A stretch of 64,000 bases of DNA from Fasciolopsis buskii (taxonomy: Eukaryota; Platyhelminthes; Trematoda; Plagiorchiida; Fasciolidae): contig LUCM01007427.1 of assembly GCA_008360955.1 (NCBI GenBank), forward strand, positions 10,873-74,872, given 5' to 3'. Of the stretch, positions 47,231 to 58,076 are shown in pieces. The notes under the pieces were generated by a model. It made no database searches. It was not told where the DNA came from and saw nothing but the letters and a program-made list of their open reading frames with translations. Each line of letters starts with the position of its first letter. Positions within the stretch are counted from its first letter, which is position 1. The position numbers and the translations under genes were made by a program.

Positions 47231-49000
47231 GATCAACTGCGTCGTTCCTCTTGACCATCGGCCGGTCAACTTACCCAGAGGGGTGTTGTCAACGTTCGAC
47301 TGGTGACCGAGCAGAATGGTAAGCTCATGAAGCAATTCAGAAACGACATTGGACCCAAGATATTGGGCCCCTGGAAGACTACTTTAACCTACAAACTGCT
47401 GCCGAAGAAAAAAAGAGAGGATACTGTTGAACGCTATACTTTGGAGACGTCCCAGGGGCCAAGAAAACACTAAAAGATGTCCGAACAGATATTCAGAGTC
47501 ACCAAAATTTAGCTGGCGGGGTACGGTTCGAAGCAAAACGCGCCAAAAGAGACGTTTACGCGATTTCGGAGTTATAGATAAGGATTTAGAACCGCACAAT
47601 GGCTTTAGGTCACTTGAGATGTAGGTCTAACCTGGGCGCACTGCGCACGTCGGAAGTTATCGTCCGCTATCCGCCAGCGCAATTACAGAGCCGCTGGGCA
47701 GAAAAGGCGGAACCCATAAGCCGGGATAATCGCGTTGACAAATTTGAGAAGTTTGCGGATTAATTACACCAGTGCGAGAGGATGTCAGACAGCAGATTCG
47801 ACCGTCTAGGCCGGGACGGTAGCAGACCAACGTAACCGTCCACCAACCAAGTACAGTAAGTTGAAAAAGATCACCGGCGAATGAGGTCCTAGGCAATCAC
47901 ATATGCCATTCCGCGCAACGGCGCGAGTGCATCTGGGTGCAACTTGTGCGGCGTTGGGTATCCGAACATCCAAAGGCCCGCGTGCAAGAACGCTGGGGCA
48001 TAGCAGAAAAAGCCGGAGCCTACTATATCTCGCTGAACAACTCGCACCATGGAACAGATTGCCGGAAAAAATTCCCTTTGAGATGAGGTTCGCCTTGGCG
48101 GAGAACAGAAAAAAGATTCACAAAGCTAGGTTAGTTCCAGCCAACGATATTTCAAAGACCAGTGCAGTTTGCTCGAATTCTCAAACCACCCAAAAACAGT
48201 TCGCTTGGGCGTAGTCGCTGTGGGGTTGATCACTCCCACCGAGTTGGTAAAGGCGCTTGCCTTCTTTGGTAATTAGTCGGATAAAACCATGATGAGTGCA
48301 CAATTTGCAAGAAGACGCAAACCCTCAGGGATTCCGAAGTTCTCTACCTGTGAGCACGGTGTGCGGGATGAAAGCCGTGGCCGCCGGTCGAGTGGGGTTG
48401 CAACTCATTTCGCTGGACGAAGAGCAGGTCAGAAAAATGAAAGCATACGCATAGGCTAACCTGCCGATGGCAGTTGATGCGCTTGTGAAACGTAAAGGTG
48501 GTCGATTGGGAGGCGAATAGGCAGACCTGACGATTGGTGCCGACCCGCTGGAGGCACAAGGGATAATGGAGCGATATACGTAGATAGCCGGGGCAAAGGC
48601 GTATAACTGGTCAGCTTGATCACTGAAGGGCCGGAATATACAGAGAATCATTTGAACCGGCCGAACTATCAGGACATAATGATATGGGATTTGGTCTCCC
48701 AAAAGCATCGAAAGAAGGCGTTATAAAACTGGAATCGGAACGAAAGCGTGCAATAATTCTTTTGGTTCATTTTGAAGCGCCGTTACGGTGGCCTCCCCAG
48801 GCCGAACAGGTCGTGAAAAATAGAGCATACGTAATTCAAAGGTTCTTAGATTTGCCAGAAAGATTTCGTCGTTATAGACGACTGTCGGAACGACACATCG
48901 AGGTGATAGTGCACTACGAAACCTTTGGGTACATAGAAAAGACAACCAGGTCCACTAACTAACTAACCACCCTGAGCTGAGTTCTGAGAAACCCGAAAAA
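47231..49000. other. Unassigned stretch, purine- and GC-richer on the plus strand
   Basis: The composition flips relative to the block on its left. Plus-strand frames at 47903-48214 and 48684-48962 are basic (RLPEKIPFEMRFALAENRK, RRYRRLSERHIEVIVHYET) and interrupted by stops. A frame near 48355-48600 reads MKAVAAGRVGLQLISLDEEQ. No family is recognised. A decayed mobile element is likely, but this is not shown. Confidence 0.35.
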
Positions 49001-50229
49001 CTACGCGCGTTTTCACATACCCAGCAACGTTCAAGGGAACGTCGTTCAAAGAAAGGCAAGTTCAGCTGCCAGTGTGGACAACCTCACTGATCGAGGTTCA
49101 AAACCGCATACAAGTAGCTAAAGTCGCAACAGCGGCCGGCAGGTGCGAAATGTTTTGCAGGTGAGTTTTCGGACTAGAGAAGTTTTTGATAACCACAGAC
49201 ACCTCGCTTGCCTTTTTTAAATCGTGAATTGGTATATGGGAGTGCGGACGTTGTAGGTGGGTTTAGGGTCTCCTCCCAAATACCGTTTGCAATTGCCCAA
49301 AAGTGGCTGGAGATTCAATCTTGGTAATCACAGGTGAATGATATCTTGGCCTTGCTGGAAGCCCACTGTAACTATCCCAATGCAGCGGTGCAACTATCTT
49401 TGTTGTCACTTACAGCTTGCTAATAACATGCATTTACAGCAAGCGACACAGCTTCCAACGTTCGCAACTTCCAGTGCGAATACTAAAATACATGAAGAGC
49501 ACTTCAGAAATAAAAAATTCCCATTATCAAGAGTTGCCACTTCAAAGCCCTCCTTACCAGTGAGACTTGCAGTTTCAAATAGTCGTACGCAGCCCGGTGC
49601 CCTCGGCAGCAAGAAATCGACGAATGAAGATCCTTCAACTTACCTCTGCTAATTTGCACGGATTTTGTCTTGAACAATCAAACTTTCGCGCCTGAGTTGC
49701 TGGAGTATACGCCAGGGAGAACATTTCTGAGCTCTTTCATAGGCCCAATCCGACATGGGAGAACTGAAATCCCCATGGCTTGCGGCCTTGCTGCGGGCCA
49801 TATGACCGATTATAAGAATAAAAAAATCCCTTCTCTGTTGCCTAGACAGAGCTCCAACACAGAATTTAGATCCTCGCAGTTTACGCTATGATCATGACCG
49901 GCAGGTTTGAGGCATCCGGTCCCTAATCCTCGAAACACCATCCCACCCTCAATTGCCCCGTCAGGTCAATAAATCGTAACGAACAAACAGCCACACGACG
50001 TTATCGCATGGCATGTCTCCGCCAGGCTATTGACATGAAGCTGATGAAAAATAAACACGGGAGAATAGAACGAGCAACGAAGAACCGGTGAGACGAGGAG
50101 GTCGCCTTTGGTTTCAACACACTTCTCCAAGGAGCCTATTCACCTTAACAGTGTTAAAAAGAGAAAAATGGTATTCTTCAACGATTTAAAGCTTACCAAT
50201 GATCAACCACAAAATGCGAAAAACCTCAC
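49001..50229. other. HEATR6 intron, no insertion recognised
   Basis: Ordinary intron-like DNA with short frames (49338-49652 plus, 49670-49891 plus). It starts on the minus strand with GTGAGG at 50229. Confidence 0.4.
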
Positions 50230-50446
50230 GAATTCGCGTTGTATCAATGAATAATGTTTCATAACCCGAGTTGCATATTTCCGCAGATTGCAGTAATACC
50301 CCGTAACGCGAAAAAAGCACAGAATTAATGGAGGGAGATCATGTACGGCGGACGTCAGTTCTTGAACAGCCCCCATATGGAACCAATGACAATCTATGGC
50401 GTGGAAAAAGCCTGAATAACTTTCCATTGGTATCACAAAATGTTTG
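50230..50446 (-). CDS. HEATR6: HEATR6-like exon (tentative)
   Basis: One base plus 72 codons, from acceptor GGTCGCATTTAG to GAATTC before GTGAGG. Both phases fit the neighbouring exons (phase 2 before, phase 0 after). It reads KHFVIPMESYSGFFHAID, WFHMGAVQELTSAV and NLRKYATRVMKHYSLIQ. The last part could be the helix that human HEATR6 writes as LQASACDALSSIL. Sequence similarity is weak, so the case rests mainly on phase, position and length. Confidence 0.55.
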
Positions 50447-50598
50447 CTAAATGCGACCGGACAACTTTTATTCAATTTGCGCAGCTTATCTATACTTTAT
50501 TAGGATTGAAGTGTGTGATAGCATCAAGCCCTTCCGAGCGACATTCCCCTGGAGATTTTTAGTTAGAGTTTGTTTACCGAAAAATATGAAAAACTCAC

Positions 50599-50804
50599 GG
50601 TAGGATTATCAAGGACCCAAGTGTTCGAAGGCCACGCGCACGCAAGGCATCATCTCCGTCCTCAACGATAGATCTCAAGTTCTCAATTACGGTGGACAGA
50701 AGCCCCGAAGTTTCTTCACGCTTTTGAATTGCTTCGATTGTTGCAGCATCAAGAAGAGCCAATACTTTGCAACAATAGGACCGCTCCGATGTCTGCTTCG
50801 AGTC
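50599..50804 (-). CDS. HEATR6: HEATR6-like exon, most upstream recognised
   Basis: 68 codons plus two bases. The acceptor is TATGATCCTTGTGAAG and the exon ends at a strong donor (CC before GTGAGT). It reads DSKQTSERSYCCKVLALLDA, then VIENLRSIVEDGDDALRARG, LRTLGSLI, a typical armadillo/HEAT helix pair comparable to LEALQVLTLLA...VICKCMGEADPSIQLHGA of human HEATR6. No start codon context is seen, so more exons should lie upstream, that is, to the right. Confidence 0.75.
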
Positions 50805-50936
50805 CTTCACAAGGATCATAAAAAAAGGAATTGGAAACAACGTCCTTGAAAGATTGTTTTACTGTATCAATGGGCATTGTACTGCCCAATCAGCAAGCGT
50901 CTGTGTGTTGATGTCTTTCTTGATGAGCTTTTGAAA
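50805..50936. promoter_or_regulatory. Narrow gap between HEATR6 exon and ODF2 start
   Basis: 132 bp separate the minus-strand HEATR6 exon from the plus-strand ODF2 start codon. The ODF2 frame is closed by TGA at 50847-50849 and the first in-frame ATG after it is at 50937. The ODF2 5' untranslated region must lie here or in an upstream exon, so its promoter probably overlaps HEATR6. No TATA box or other motif is convincing. Confidence 0.35.
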
Positions 50937-51165
50937 ATGGACAAAATTGTTCACAAGTCGGAGGTGGCTTGCCCTTCAGATGGAAAAGCAAAAAGTCCAA
51001 TACATCTTCATATTTCACAGGACGCTCCAGTTCATTTACATTTCGAGCGTGGTTCAACTCACATGCCTACGGGTCCCAGATTAACGGGGAATATCTCAAA
51101 CAAAGCGAAACAATTATTGGCGTATCAGACACCTTGGATCCCTCCACCTGGGAAAACTAGTTCAG
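50937..51165 (+). CDS. ODF2: ODF2/cenexin-like, first coding exon
   Basis: ATG at 50937 is the first in-frame start after an upstream stop, and the exon ends TCAG before GTGCAG (phase 1). The residues SPIHLHISQDAPVHLHFER match the N-terminus of ODF2, which in human reads TPPLHVHVDENTPVHVHIKK, and QTPWIPPPGKTSSG matches KVPWMPPGKSSARP. ODF2 is a coiled-coil scaffold of the mother-centriole appendages and of sperm-tail outer dense fibres. These two blocks in the right order and spacing make the identification strong. Confidence 0.9.
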
Positions 51166-52286
51166 GTGCAGTTGTGTAGACTTCATATTTAGAAGAGCCG
51201 CATGCATCCGCAGCCGGAAGACATTCCGCTGCGCCCATAGCTCGTTATTATTAAAGATCAAAACAACAATTTTCTTGCTAAACCAAGTAATAATTTTAAC
51301 ATTTTACTTATAACTAAAATCATTGTGTTGGTAAGCATTTGCTATTTTTTAGAGAACAACGGTTTGCTGAAGCATTTTGGGGACTACTTTTTGTTCCCGA
51401 TGGGTAAAATTTGGGGAGTAAGCGAAAATCTTGGCCTAAATCGAACGTTTGTAAGAGAGTTATCAAGTGAAAGTTCCGAACTCACTACAGCCTGTTTATT
51501 TACACCCCTGAAGGTTGTAGAGAATGAAAATAATTTTACAATACTTTTGTTCGTTTATGCCTTTTGATCATCTGGGGCGAAACCAGGCTACTATTGAGAC
51601 TAGTATGGAGTATTGTGAGGCAAATGCTATTTTACAAACATGGGAGCATTAGCTGTATTATCTTTATTTTTAGTTTAGTAGCTCAGCATCACAGGCAGAA
51701 AGCATTTATTACGTTTTGAAACAAATCTACAATCGGGTCACCATTAAAAGATTATTTCAAAGCACAAATCCCGTTTTTGATTTCTTCTGATTACCGTGGC
51801 GACAGAAAAATCCGGGATCTCGAGTTACTCCAAATTGCTAATCCACAAAACAGATAACAAATGCTGAGTTAGTTCCGGATAAATTTTTCCCAAATGCCTT
51901 ATGGTTTCAGTCTACTCGACAGGCCTTCTCCCGGTTGACATTTTCTAAGTACATTACTTCAGTTCCGTTGCGTATTTTTGGAGTTTGCGTGAAGCATCAA
52001 GGAGGTGGACACTAGCAAACTCAAACGAGTAACTCTAATTATGCCAAATGTGACGCAAAAAACTATATTTGAAATTTTCGGAACGTAATTTTAACCGGAC
52101 GCCTCGCTGAATGGTACCTTGTGTGTTTCTAAAGACACCAGTATGAGTTACACTCAGCATATCGTTCCGACGCAAGAAAAATACTCAAAAGAGCATTTAC
52201 TTTTCTTAGCTACATGTAATCACGCCAGATATTATTTGCTCTAATAAAATAAGGAAACCATTTGAAATCTGTTCAATATTTCACAG
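51166..52286. other. ODF2 intron 1
   Basis: Begins GTGCAG and ends TATTTCACAG. The frame 51325-51567 is unremarkable, and no insertion is recognised. Confidence 0.6.
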
Positions 52287-52384
52287 GTCGCCCACTGATT
52301 GAGTTCCCGAGAAGCAAAACGCTTCCCAAATACTCAGCCGAAGCGAAAAGCACAAATCATACCGATTGCAAAATACAAACTGAG
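52287..52384 (+). CDS. ODF2: ODF2-like exon 2
   Basis: 98 bp, entering with two bases (phase matches exon 1) and ending GAG before GTAAGT. It encodes RPLIEFPRSKTLPKYSA, then EAKSTNHTDCKIQTE, continuing the PGKTSSGRP motif across the junction as in human PGKSSARP. It is a low-complexity linker ahead of the coiled coils. Both splice sites are strong. Confidence 0.85.
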
Positions 52385-52503
52385 GTAAGTCCACAAATGA
52401 AGGTGTTTCATCGTCATGGACGTAAATCGGTAAGGTTCTCTGAACAACAGATGAATTAACTGCAAAAATGTTCAAGAATAATTTAAACGTAAATTGTTTC
52501 CAG

Positions 52504-52797
52504 GCTGAACCCATTCCACCGGAACAATTCCCAGATGAACAAGAGAAAGTCTACTCGTACTATGAACAAAACGAATGCTCCCGAGATAAGTCACCGCAGT
52601 TAATGGATTCGAAGCGTCAATTTTCCGGGCAAATTGTAAACCCTTCCGATGAGAGTGAAAGGAAAAACTTTGAAATTAATCCGGAGGACGGCGCTTTGTG
52701 GACAGAAGGAGTGGTCGGTGAATGGGTGAAAGACATTGAGAATTCTATGGATCACGTTGCTCAAGCAATAAGAAAATTGGAAGCCATCTTAGAAGAG
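52504..52797 (+). CDS. ODF2: ODF2-like exon 3, start of the coiled coil
   Basis: 98 codons, phase 0 at both ends, between TTGTTTCCAG and GTATGC. An acidic linker (PPEQFPDEQEKVYSYYEQ) is followed by EWVKDIENSMDHVAQAIRKL and EAILEE. The last part corresponds to the KKIDSLMNAVGCLK...EELEE beginning of the ODF2 coiled coil and shows heptad spacing of I, M, V, I, L. The spliced exon was checked to stay open. Confidence 0.85.
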
Positions 52798-54392
52798 GTA
52801 TGCCTATCATATCTGTACCCCTAATCTCCTGCATAACTTGGTGCTACTTAAGAAATCAAAATTCTTATAGGACACGAAAGAAAGATTATTTTTTTCAGAA
52901 TGTTGTGTAGAACGGAAAATGAACCAGCTGCAAATGAGTTAGTGTAGTGACCTTACAACGAGCGTACACACGCATTTTATTTCCCATACAAGATCTCACT
53001 TGTAAACAACCGACCAGAAATGTCAAATATTAGGTAAAACAAATAGTACTAAGGACTAAATGGAGCGCAATCACAAATTTGCACAGTATTTCTGGCCACC
53101 TTTTGACTATTATCGCGAGGTTGAATGCCTGTGTGGTGTGGTAACTGGCGCGCCTCCAAAACAAACAGTTGTGTGAGATAGCATTTTGCACTTGGCGGGC
53201 ATCGAAAACAGGGAAGGGACCAACTGGTGTGAAACAGCTAGTATTGCCAAACCAATGGTTCAGTGCAGAGCAAATGCCAAGGAAAAATCGATCAAAAAGT
53301 CTACATCAGTTCGGTTTGCACAAGTGTTTGCAACTTTATGGCACTGACTTTTTAAGGAAAAAAATAAAACGGGAAATGGCGGGAGATCGACTGCAAAATG
53401 ATAAAGTGAACATAGAAATAAGGTATTTGAGGTTCCTCTTGATGACTGGGAAGGTTGCTGCACATAGCTGAACGGCCACAAAGCGCCTACGATCGATAAC
53501 CTCCGCCCAGTGCATGCTAGCTCATTTAGATTCAACTTGTTTTATCGATTGCGTAAGCCAAAAAGCACCTGGCGGTTCTTTTGCGTAAACCGGGAGTGAG
53601 AGCGCAAATAGTATACGGGTTAAAAAACTTTATACGACAGGCAAAAGTTTATTTCGCTGGCGTCCAAAGAACGCTGCCGTGCTCTACCAAAACATCACTA
53701 TATTATAGTCGAGGTTCTCAAATCTAAGGATCCGTGGAGTGGGAGAACAAACATTATTTGCACAGACATTTATCAGCTGTTCTTTGAAATACTCCCCTTG
53801 GTTGCTATCCTCTCAAGAAGATCAAATAAGGTGTTTAAAAATCGTGAACCATTAAAAATTTCTGGCGGTATCGTTAGTAAACCTGGGATATATGAGTCGA
53901 AAGCGTTTTGGGGCCTAATGTTCATTTCGTTCATTCAACTGATCGACTGATTAATGAGTGCAATGTAAGAGGCACGATCAACAACCGAGACAGTTATCAC
54001 CTCACACAGAAACAGTGGTATCAGTAAATGCCTAAACGCTAAGTGATGCTTTTCCTTGAAAAATTGAATCCCCGTTGCAATTTACCGATGAATTGTTAAA
54101 GTAAAACGATAACAGCATAACAACAAATTCAAACTAAAGCATGCAGCAGTGGACTTAAGAAGCCAAGTGTTAGAGCGGTCAACCGAATTACACAGTGTAG
54201 TGCAGTTCTGGATTGTTTTGCGCACGTCTGCATATAGACTTATTTGGCGTACGCTATCATCTGACCCAATAACGATCGGAAGATAAGTAGAAGAGACCAG
54301 CCCATGAAATTGCCGAAAAGCACAAATTTGGAGTTAAGGGACGCAAAACAAAACTGGAAATGGAAAACTGATCATTTCTTCCTGAACTTCAG
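52798..54392. other. ODF2 intron 3
   Basis: Frames at 53169-53471 (plus) and 53260-53535 (minus) overlap each other and show no domain or splice fit. No repeat is recognised. Confidence 0.5.
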
Positions 54393-54521
54393 GTTGCGCA
54401 ATTATTGATGCATGTAAAACCTACAAATCTAAACAGTAAAAGTTTACATAAGGAAACAGCAATTGTAAGACGTCATGAATCAAAATCATTACGTTCAGAA
54501 AATGAAATTCAGGGGCTCAAA
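54393..54521 (+). CDS. ODF2: ODF2-like exon 4 (right edge uncertain)
   Basis: The acceptor CCTGAACTTCAG is followed in phase 0 by VAQLLMHVKPTNLNSK, then HKETAIVRRHESKSLRSENE. Human ODF2 has EVAHELAETEHENTVLRHNIERMKEE at the same place, and the junction LEAILEE|VAQLL mirrors KEELEE|VAHEL. Two donors are possible: ATT before GTAAGA at 54464 (better consensus) or AAA before GTTCCG at 54521 (keeps the residues that resemble human ODF2). Neither gives the phase needed by the next candidate exon, so an exon may be missing between them. Confidence 0.6.
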
Positions 54522-55724
54522 GTTCCGCATCGTCCTTCCTACTGAAAACTAGCTACCCATTCTCAGTTCCTGATCAAGTTCCACTTTACTTGTTATCTCA
54601 CAGAATAGTTTTCCGATCAATTTGATGGGTGTAATCTTTGAGCTAATAGAACGACTGTATAGGCACTTACTCACAAATCGAATTCTTCCTCTATAGCTCT
54701 TCCGCAGCTCACATTTCTAGTTTGTGAGTATTGTTTGCCTGTCAAGACCGACGGGTATTTGAGTGGCATTATGCTGGTTCAGCTTGGCAGGACAAAAAGG
54801 TCAGGCGAATGCTCGATAAGCCTAGAACCATTCCCATCAGAAGCCTGTTGACTTTTACTGAGGATGCTTTCTCCATTCGAGTTTATCGGGCAAAATCCGA
54901 GTTATACCCAGCTAGCACTGACGTCTGGTCTACGTATATAACTTGCTGTCATTTTTGCAGTCCTCCTATCAAGAATCATCACTTATCGTCGGCTTTTACT
55001 TTCTACAGACAATTCTGTGGAAGTCGATGCAGTGTACCTCACTGGGAAAGAGTCCTAACAACACATATATGTGTGCCCGCAGGAGATTGAGGCGGTAATT
55101 TGTAATCAGCAGCCAAATCAATTCCAAAATTCACCTGCGGTTTGCGACGCCAAAGTTGGACCTCGACGTCGTGGTTTCCGCATCACTGTGAAAGTTTAAC
55201 CATGAGGAGAGGGCATTTCTGGTTGTAATTAAGCTGATCGGAACCATTTGTCAGTCAACATGACAATAGTTCGCAACGACAGCCAGATGGATTCATGTTA
55301 TACATATTTATACGGGGCTGAAATATGGTGAATTTGTTGTAATCACATGCCCGCCGTCCGAAATAAACGAGTCGGAACGGATGTGGAATTGTGCTACAAA
55401 ACTTGTTGAGAAAATTTGTGAGACAGACTGCAAAGTTCGATTTCGGACTTTGCATCTGTTTGCAAAAGGTCTCAACCTGACTAGACTCACCAAAGGTACC
55501 CGAGGAACCACAGAGCCAAAGATTTGCGCAGGGTTCGTGCCCTTCTGCTGCGAGTGGACATGTGATTGTCGACTGACATTAAAATGAGTTCCCAAGATCT
55601 ACTTTTTGCTTTTTCTGTCTAAAACATCGATTGCTATGTAGAACTGACTCCATTCCCAAGCGAAAAACGGCACCGTAAAGATGATTTTGAGCTTCGTCGA
55701 AATGTGCACTTGATAAGCCTATAG
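54522..55724. other. ODF2 intron, possibly hiding another exon
   Basis: About 40-50 ODF2 residues expected here are not found. A minus-strand exon candidate lies at 55491-55598. The 54731-55090 plus frame has no coiled-coil pattern. Confidence 0.4.
55491..55598 (-). CDS. Possible upstream HEATR6 exon, antisense inside ODF2 (weak)
   Basis: On the minus strand, after ...AAAAGTAG, one base plus 35 codons and two bases read SWELILMSVDNHMSTRSR, then RARTLRKSLALWFLGYL, ending at an excellent donor (CTTTG before GTGAGT). It looks like an armadillo-type helix pair, and HEATR6 still lacks its N-terminal half. Against it, the acceptor has no pyrimidine tract and I cannot align it to a specific part of HEATR6. 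Confidence 0.3.
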
Positions 55725-55765
55725 CAAGTCATGAACGTGAAGACAAGATATTGCTAGAGTTGGAG
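55725..55765 (+). CDS. ODF2: ODF2-like short exon (tentative)
   Basis: 41 bp between AAGCCTATAG and GTGAGA, encoding SHEREDKILLELE and ending in phase 0, as the next exon requires. Followed by VTYEGRRLTRQ it matches the human order GKLKTEKQMTCTDINTLTRQ. It is very short and its entry phase does not fit exon 4 directly. Confidence 0.5.
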
Positions 55766-56894
55766 GTGAGAGTACTTGTAATTGTCCTTTCTGCTTTCTG
55801 GTTCTGACTGCGAAAAAGGATTCTAGGACACATTACATACATTTAGGTTGGCGACCCTTAGTGGTGTCCGGGAAAAACCTGAATAGTCATGACGGTGGTA
55901 GTGATGATGAAAAAAATTGCATTGTACAAAGCGACGAGTAATCAGTCCTTTACTTCAAGAAAGAAACTCAGAATAATAAAAAAGAAAGATGACAGAAATC
56001 TAGGCCAGTTTCAGCTTTTAAGACCACTAACCTTGCATCAACTTGTTCTGATTGTTTTCAGTCTCGCAGCACCGAGTAAGAATAAACGAGTAATCAAGAG
56101 ATGACAAGACAGGGAATCTATCGGAAAGCGCAAACATTCTGGATGCAAAACCATCACTAGCTGTACCACCTAGTCTTGTCGACTAGAACCTCAACATATT
56201 CCTGGTATTTGTATTCAGCGGTTATGTATCTGAGTCGTATGGCAGGACTACTTTACTGCTGCAGTGTAAACTCAACCTTTGATCACAGATTTGAACCTCG
56301 CCTCGGCATCACATATGTATGAAATTGGTAAATGCCAGTCGGGGCTTCAGTATGCACAAAGACTCTTCAACCGACATACGACCATAAAGTGAAACATAAC
56401 TGCTAAAAAAGAAAGCATATACTTCGTTCAATTCGTCCAGTGCAGGAAAAAAGTTCAGCTCCAAGCGGACGTTGAATCAGACACAAGTTGACGACCGTTT
56501 AAAAAGGAATGGAAAATATTATTACTAGCAAACCATCAATTTGGGGACGTTTTGTTTAAAAAATCGTTATTTTGTTCGACAAAGTCGTTAATGTTGAATT
56601 TTTATTGACTGTCTTGTTTGGATGAGATTAAGGGGAGCGAATATACCCGCCGAGGTTCACTTCAACGTCTATCGAGCTCTTCGCTTGATGAGTGTGGAAG
56701 TTAGTATTAACATTTGCAACAATAAAACAAGTCCACATAGTAATTGACTCTAAAGTCAGTGTAGTTATGATCCGAGTTTTTTGTGATAGAGTAGGATTTC
56801 CCGTTGGAACCAGTCTTGTTAGTTGCTAAATGGCTCAACCAAAGTGTCAAACTAAATTATGATTGTGATTGTTACTGTCCTTTCGTGGAAACAG
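55766..56894. other. ODF2 intron
   Basis: Starts GTGAGA and ends CGTGGAAACAG. It includes a GTGATGATGAAAA stretch near 55900. No gene recognised. Confidence 0.5.
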
Positions 56895-57135
56895 GTCACC
56901 TACGAAGGGCGCCGACTGACTAGGCAGGATATTAGACACATCACTCAACCGCGCGATGAGCTCATTTTACACAGCGAGGTAGGTGTTCGGGCCGGACGTG
57001 AACTGTGTCGATGGGCATCCAAAGCAAGGCAACAGCAAGATCAGTGTCTCATCCGGCGTCTTCAACAGGCGCAAAGCCATGAGGCAGCCCTCACAGCAGA
57101 AGTACGGCAACTTCGTGAGAAGTTAGATCGTATAT
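56895..57135 (+). CDS. ODF2: ODF2-like exon with the LTRQ block
   Basis: 80 codons plus one base, ending ATAT before GTAAGT. It reads VTYEGRRLTRQDIRHITQ, then LCRWASKARQQQDQCLIRRL and EVRQLREKLDRI. Human ODF2 has INTLTRQKELLLQKL, LREQHCKEDSERLM and DKEVEELLQEI in the same order. The whole exon is a strong coiled coil, rich in Q, R, E and L, with heptad spacing. Confidence 0.88.
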
Positions 57136-58076
57136 GTAAGTGGGCGTTGTCATATCTCTGAACTTATTCGTTTGTGACTTATCAAAAACATTTATAAAAA
57201 TAGGTGGCATCGTTTATAACCTACTTAGATAGCAGACGCTAATTATGATGAAAACAAACGCATAGTTTGTCCGAAAACAACCGGTTTTGAGTGGAAGTTC
57301 ATCAGCTTAAGGCCACTAAGGCCTCATCATTTATCAGTTTGACCAGTACGATTTGATGGCTTACTGATAACTAAATAGGTCTTAATAACCACACAAAAAG
57401 AGCACACTATTTTTCAGTTTTATGAGCGCTGAGGTCGGCATTTAGATCGCAAACGTGTCATCAACAGCCGAGGTAAAATTGTCAGTACCAATGTCATCCC
57501 GCCAAGCTCAGTGGCCACAAAGCTCTGGAAACTCCAAATCTGGGCTACAAATCATACCAATATTCAAAATCGCTGAAAATAGACACAATATATTTTTTTT
57601 ACAAACACAGGTGCATATTTGGAAGCTGTGCTACACTTAAAATAGTGAAAAAACGTTTTTGAAAAATGAATTTTTCAACAGAAAACCTGTCCTATGCTAG
57701 ACATTGTACTAATTACCACATGACAATATTGTTCTTATTATTCGTTTAGGTACCAATTAATCAAACTCGGTGTGGAGTTGGATGTGATAATTTGCAAAGA
57801 TGACGGCCAAGTACCATGATCATATCATCTAAGATTACTCATCGTGAGAAAATGAAAGGCAGTTTCTAACTCAGTCTTGTATCCATGTCAAGTAAATGTA
57901 ATTCCTAACTTTCCAGTACCTTTCGACCTAACCTGGCTACAGACAGTAATCGTTCTCTGTTAAACACGACTAGTATTGGGTACGTCGCAAAACCTATGAT
58001 TATCTGGGTAATTTTCATCGATTCCTAGTAAAAAACTTCATAAGATTCATGAATTGTTATCTTTTCTAATTTGCAG
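57136..58076. other. ODF2 intron
   Basis: Starts GTAAGT and ends TTCTAATTTGCAG. The short plus frame 57455-57640 is not supported as an exon. Confidence 0.6.

Larger units (their letters stand above)
11386..50804 (-). other. HEATR6: HEATR6-like gene, span of seven recognised exons
   Basis: Seven minus-strand exons join in phase into about 700 residues matching the C-terminal half of HEAT-repeat-containing protein 6, an armadillo/HEAT-repeat protein of about 1,180 residues in human with a poorly understood role. From 5' to 3' they are 50599-50804, 50230-50446, 30143-30274, 29530-29756, 19453-19738, 14872-15129 and 11386-12186. The best matching blocks are HYSDSK, DVAWSLANCLE, IEASKTPDAHRCENGARALG and IRWNANFTVGHLF, aligned to NDSK, KAAWSLGNLTD, IEASKDKDKVKSNAVRALG and VRWNACYAMGNMM of human HEATR6 as I remember it. 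The introns are large (up to about 20 kb) and packed with LINEs. The N-terminal half is not identified; it may lie beyond 50.8 kb, inside the ODF2 region, or outside the window. Confidence 0.85.

Noticed and set aside
48325..48708. Bacterial contamination, suggested by GC-richer frames near 48 kb
   Set aside because: Frames are full of stops, no ribosome-binding site or recognisable bacterial gene is present, and the DNA on both sides lies in one HEATR6 intron.
50300..50430. A second minus-strand frame near 50.3 kb (VLLQSAEICNSGYETLF...) as a HEATR6 exon
   Set aside because: No AG acceptor is available upstream before an in-frame TGA. The neighbouring frame at 50230-50446 has both splice sites and matching phases.
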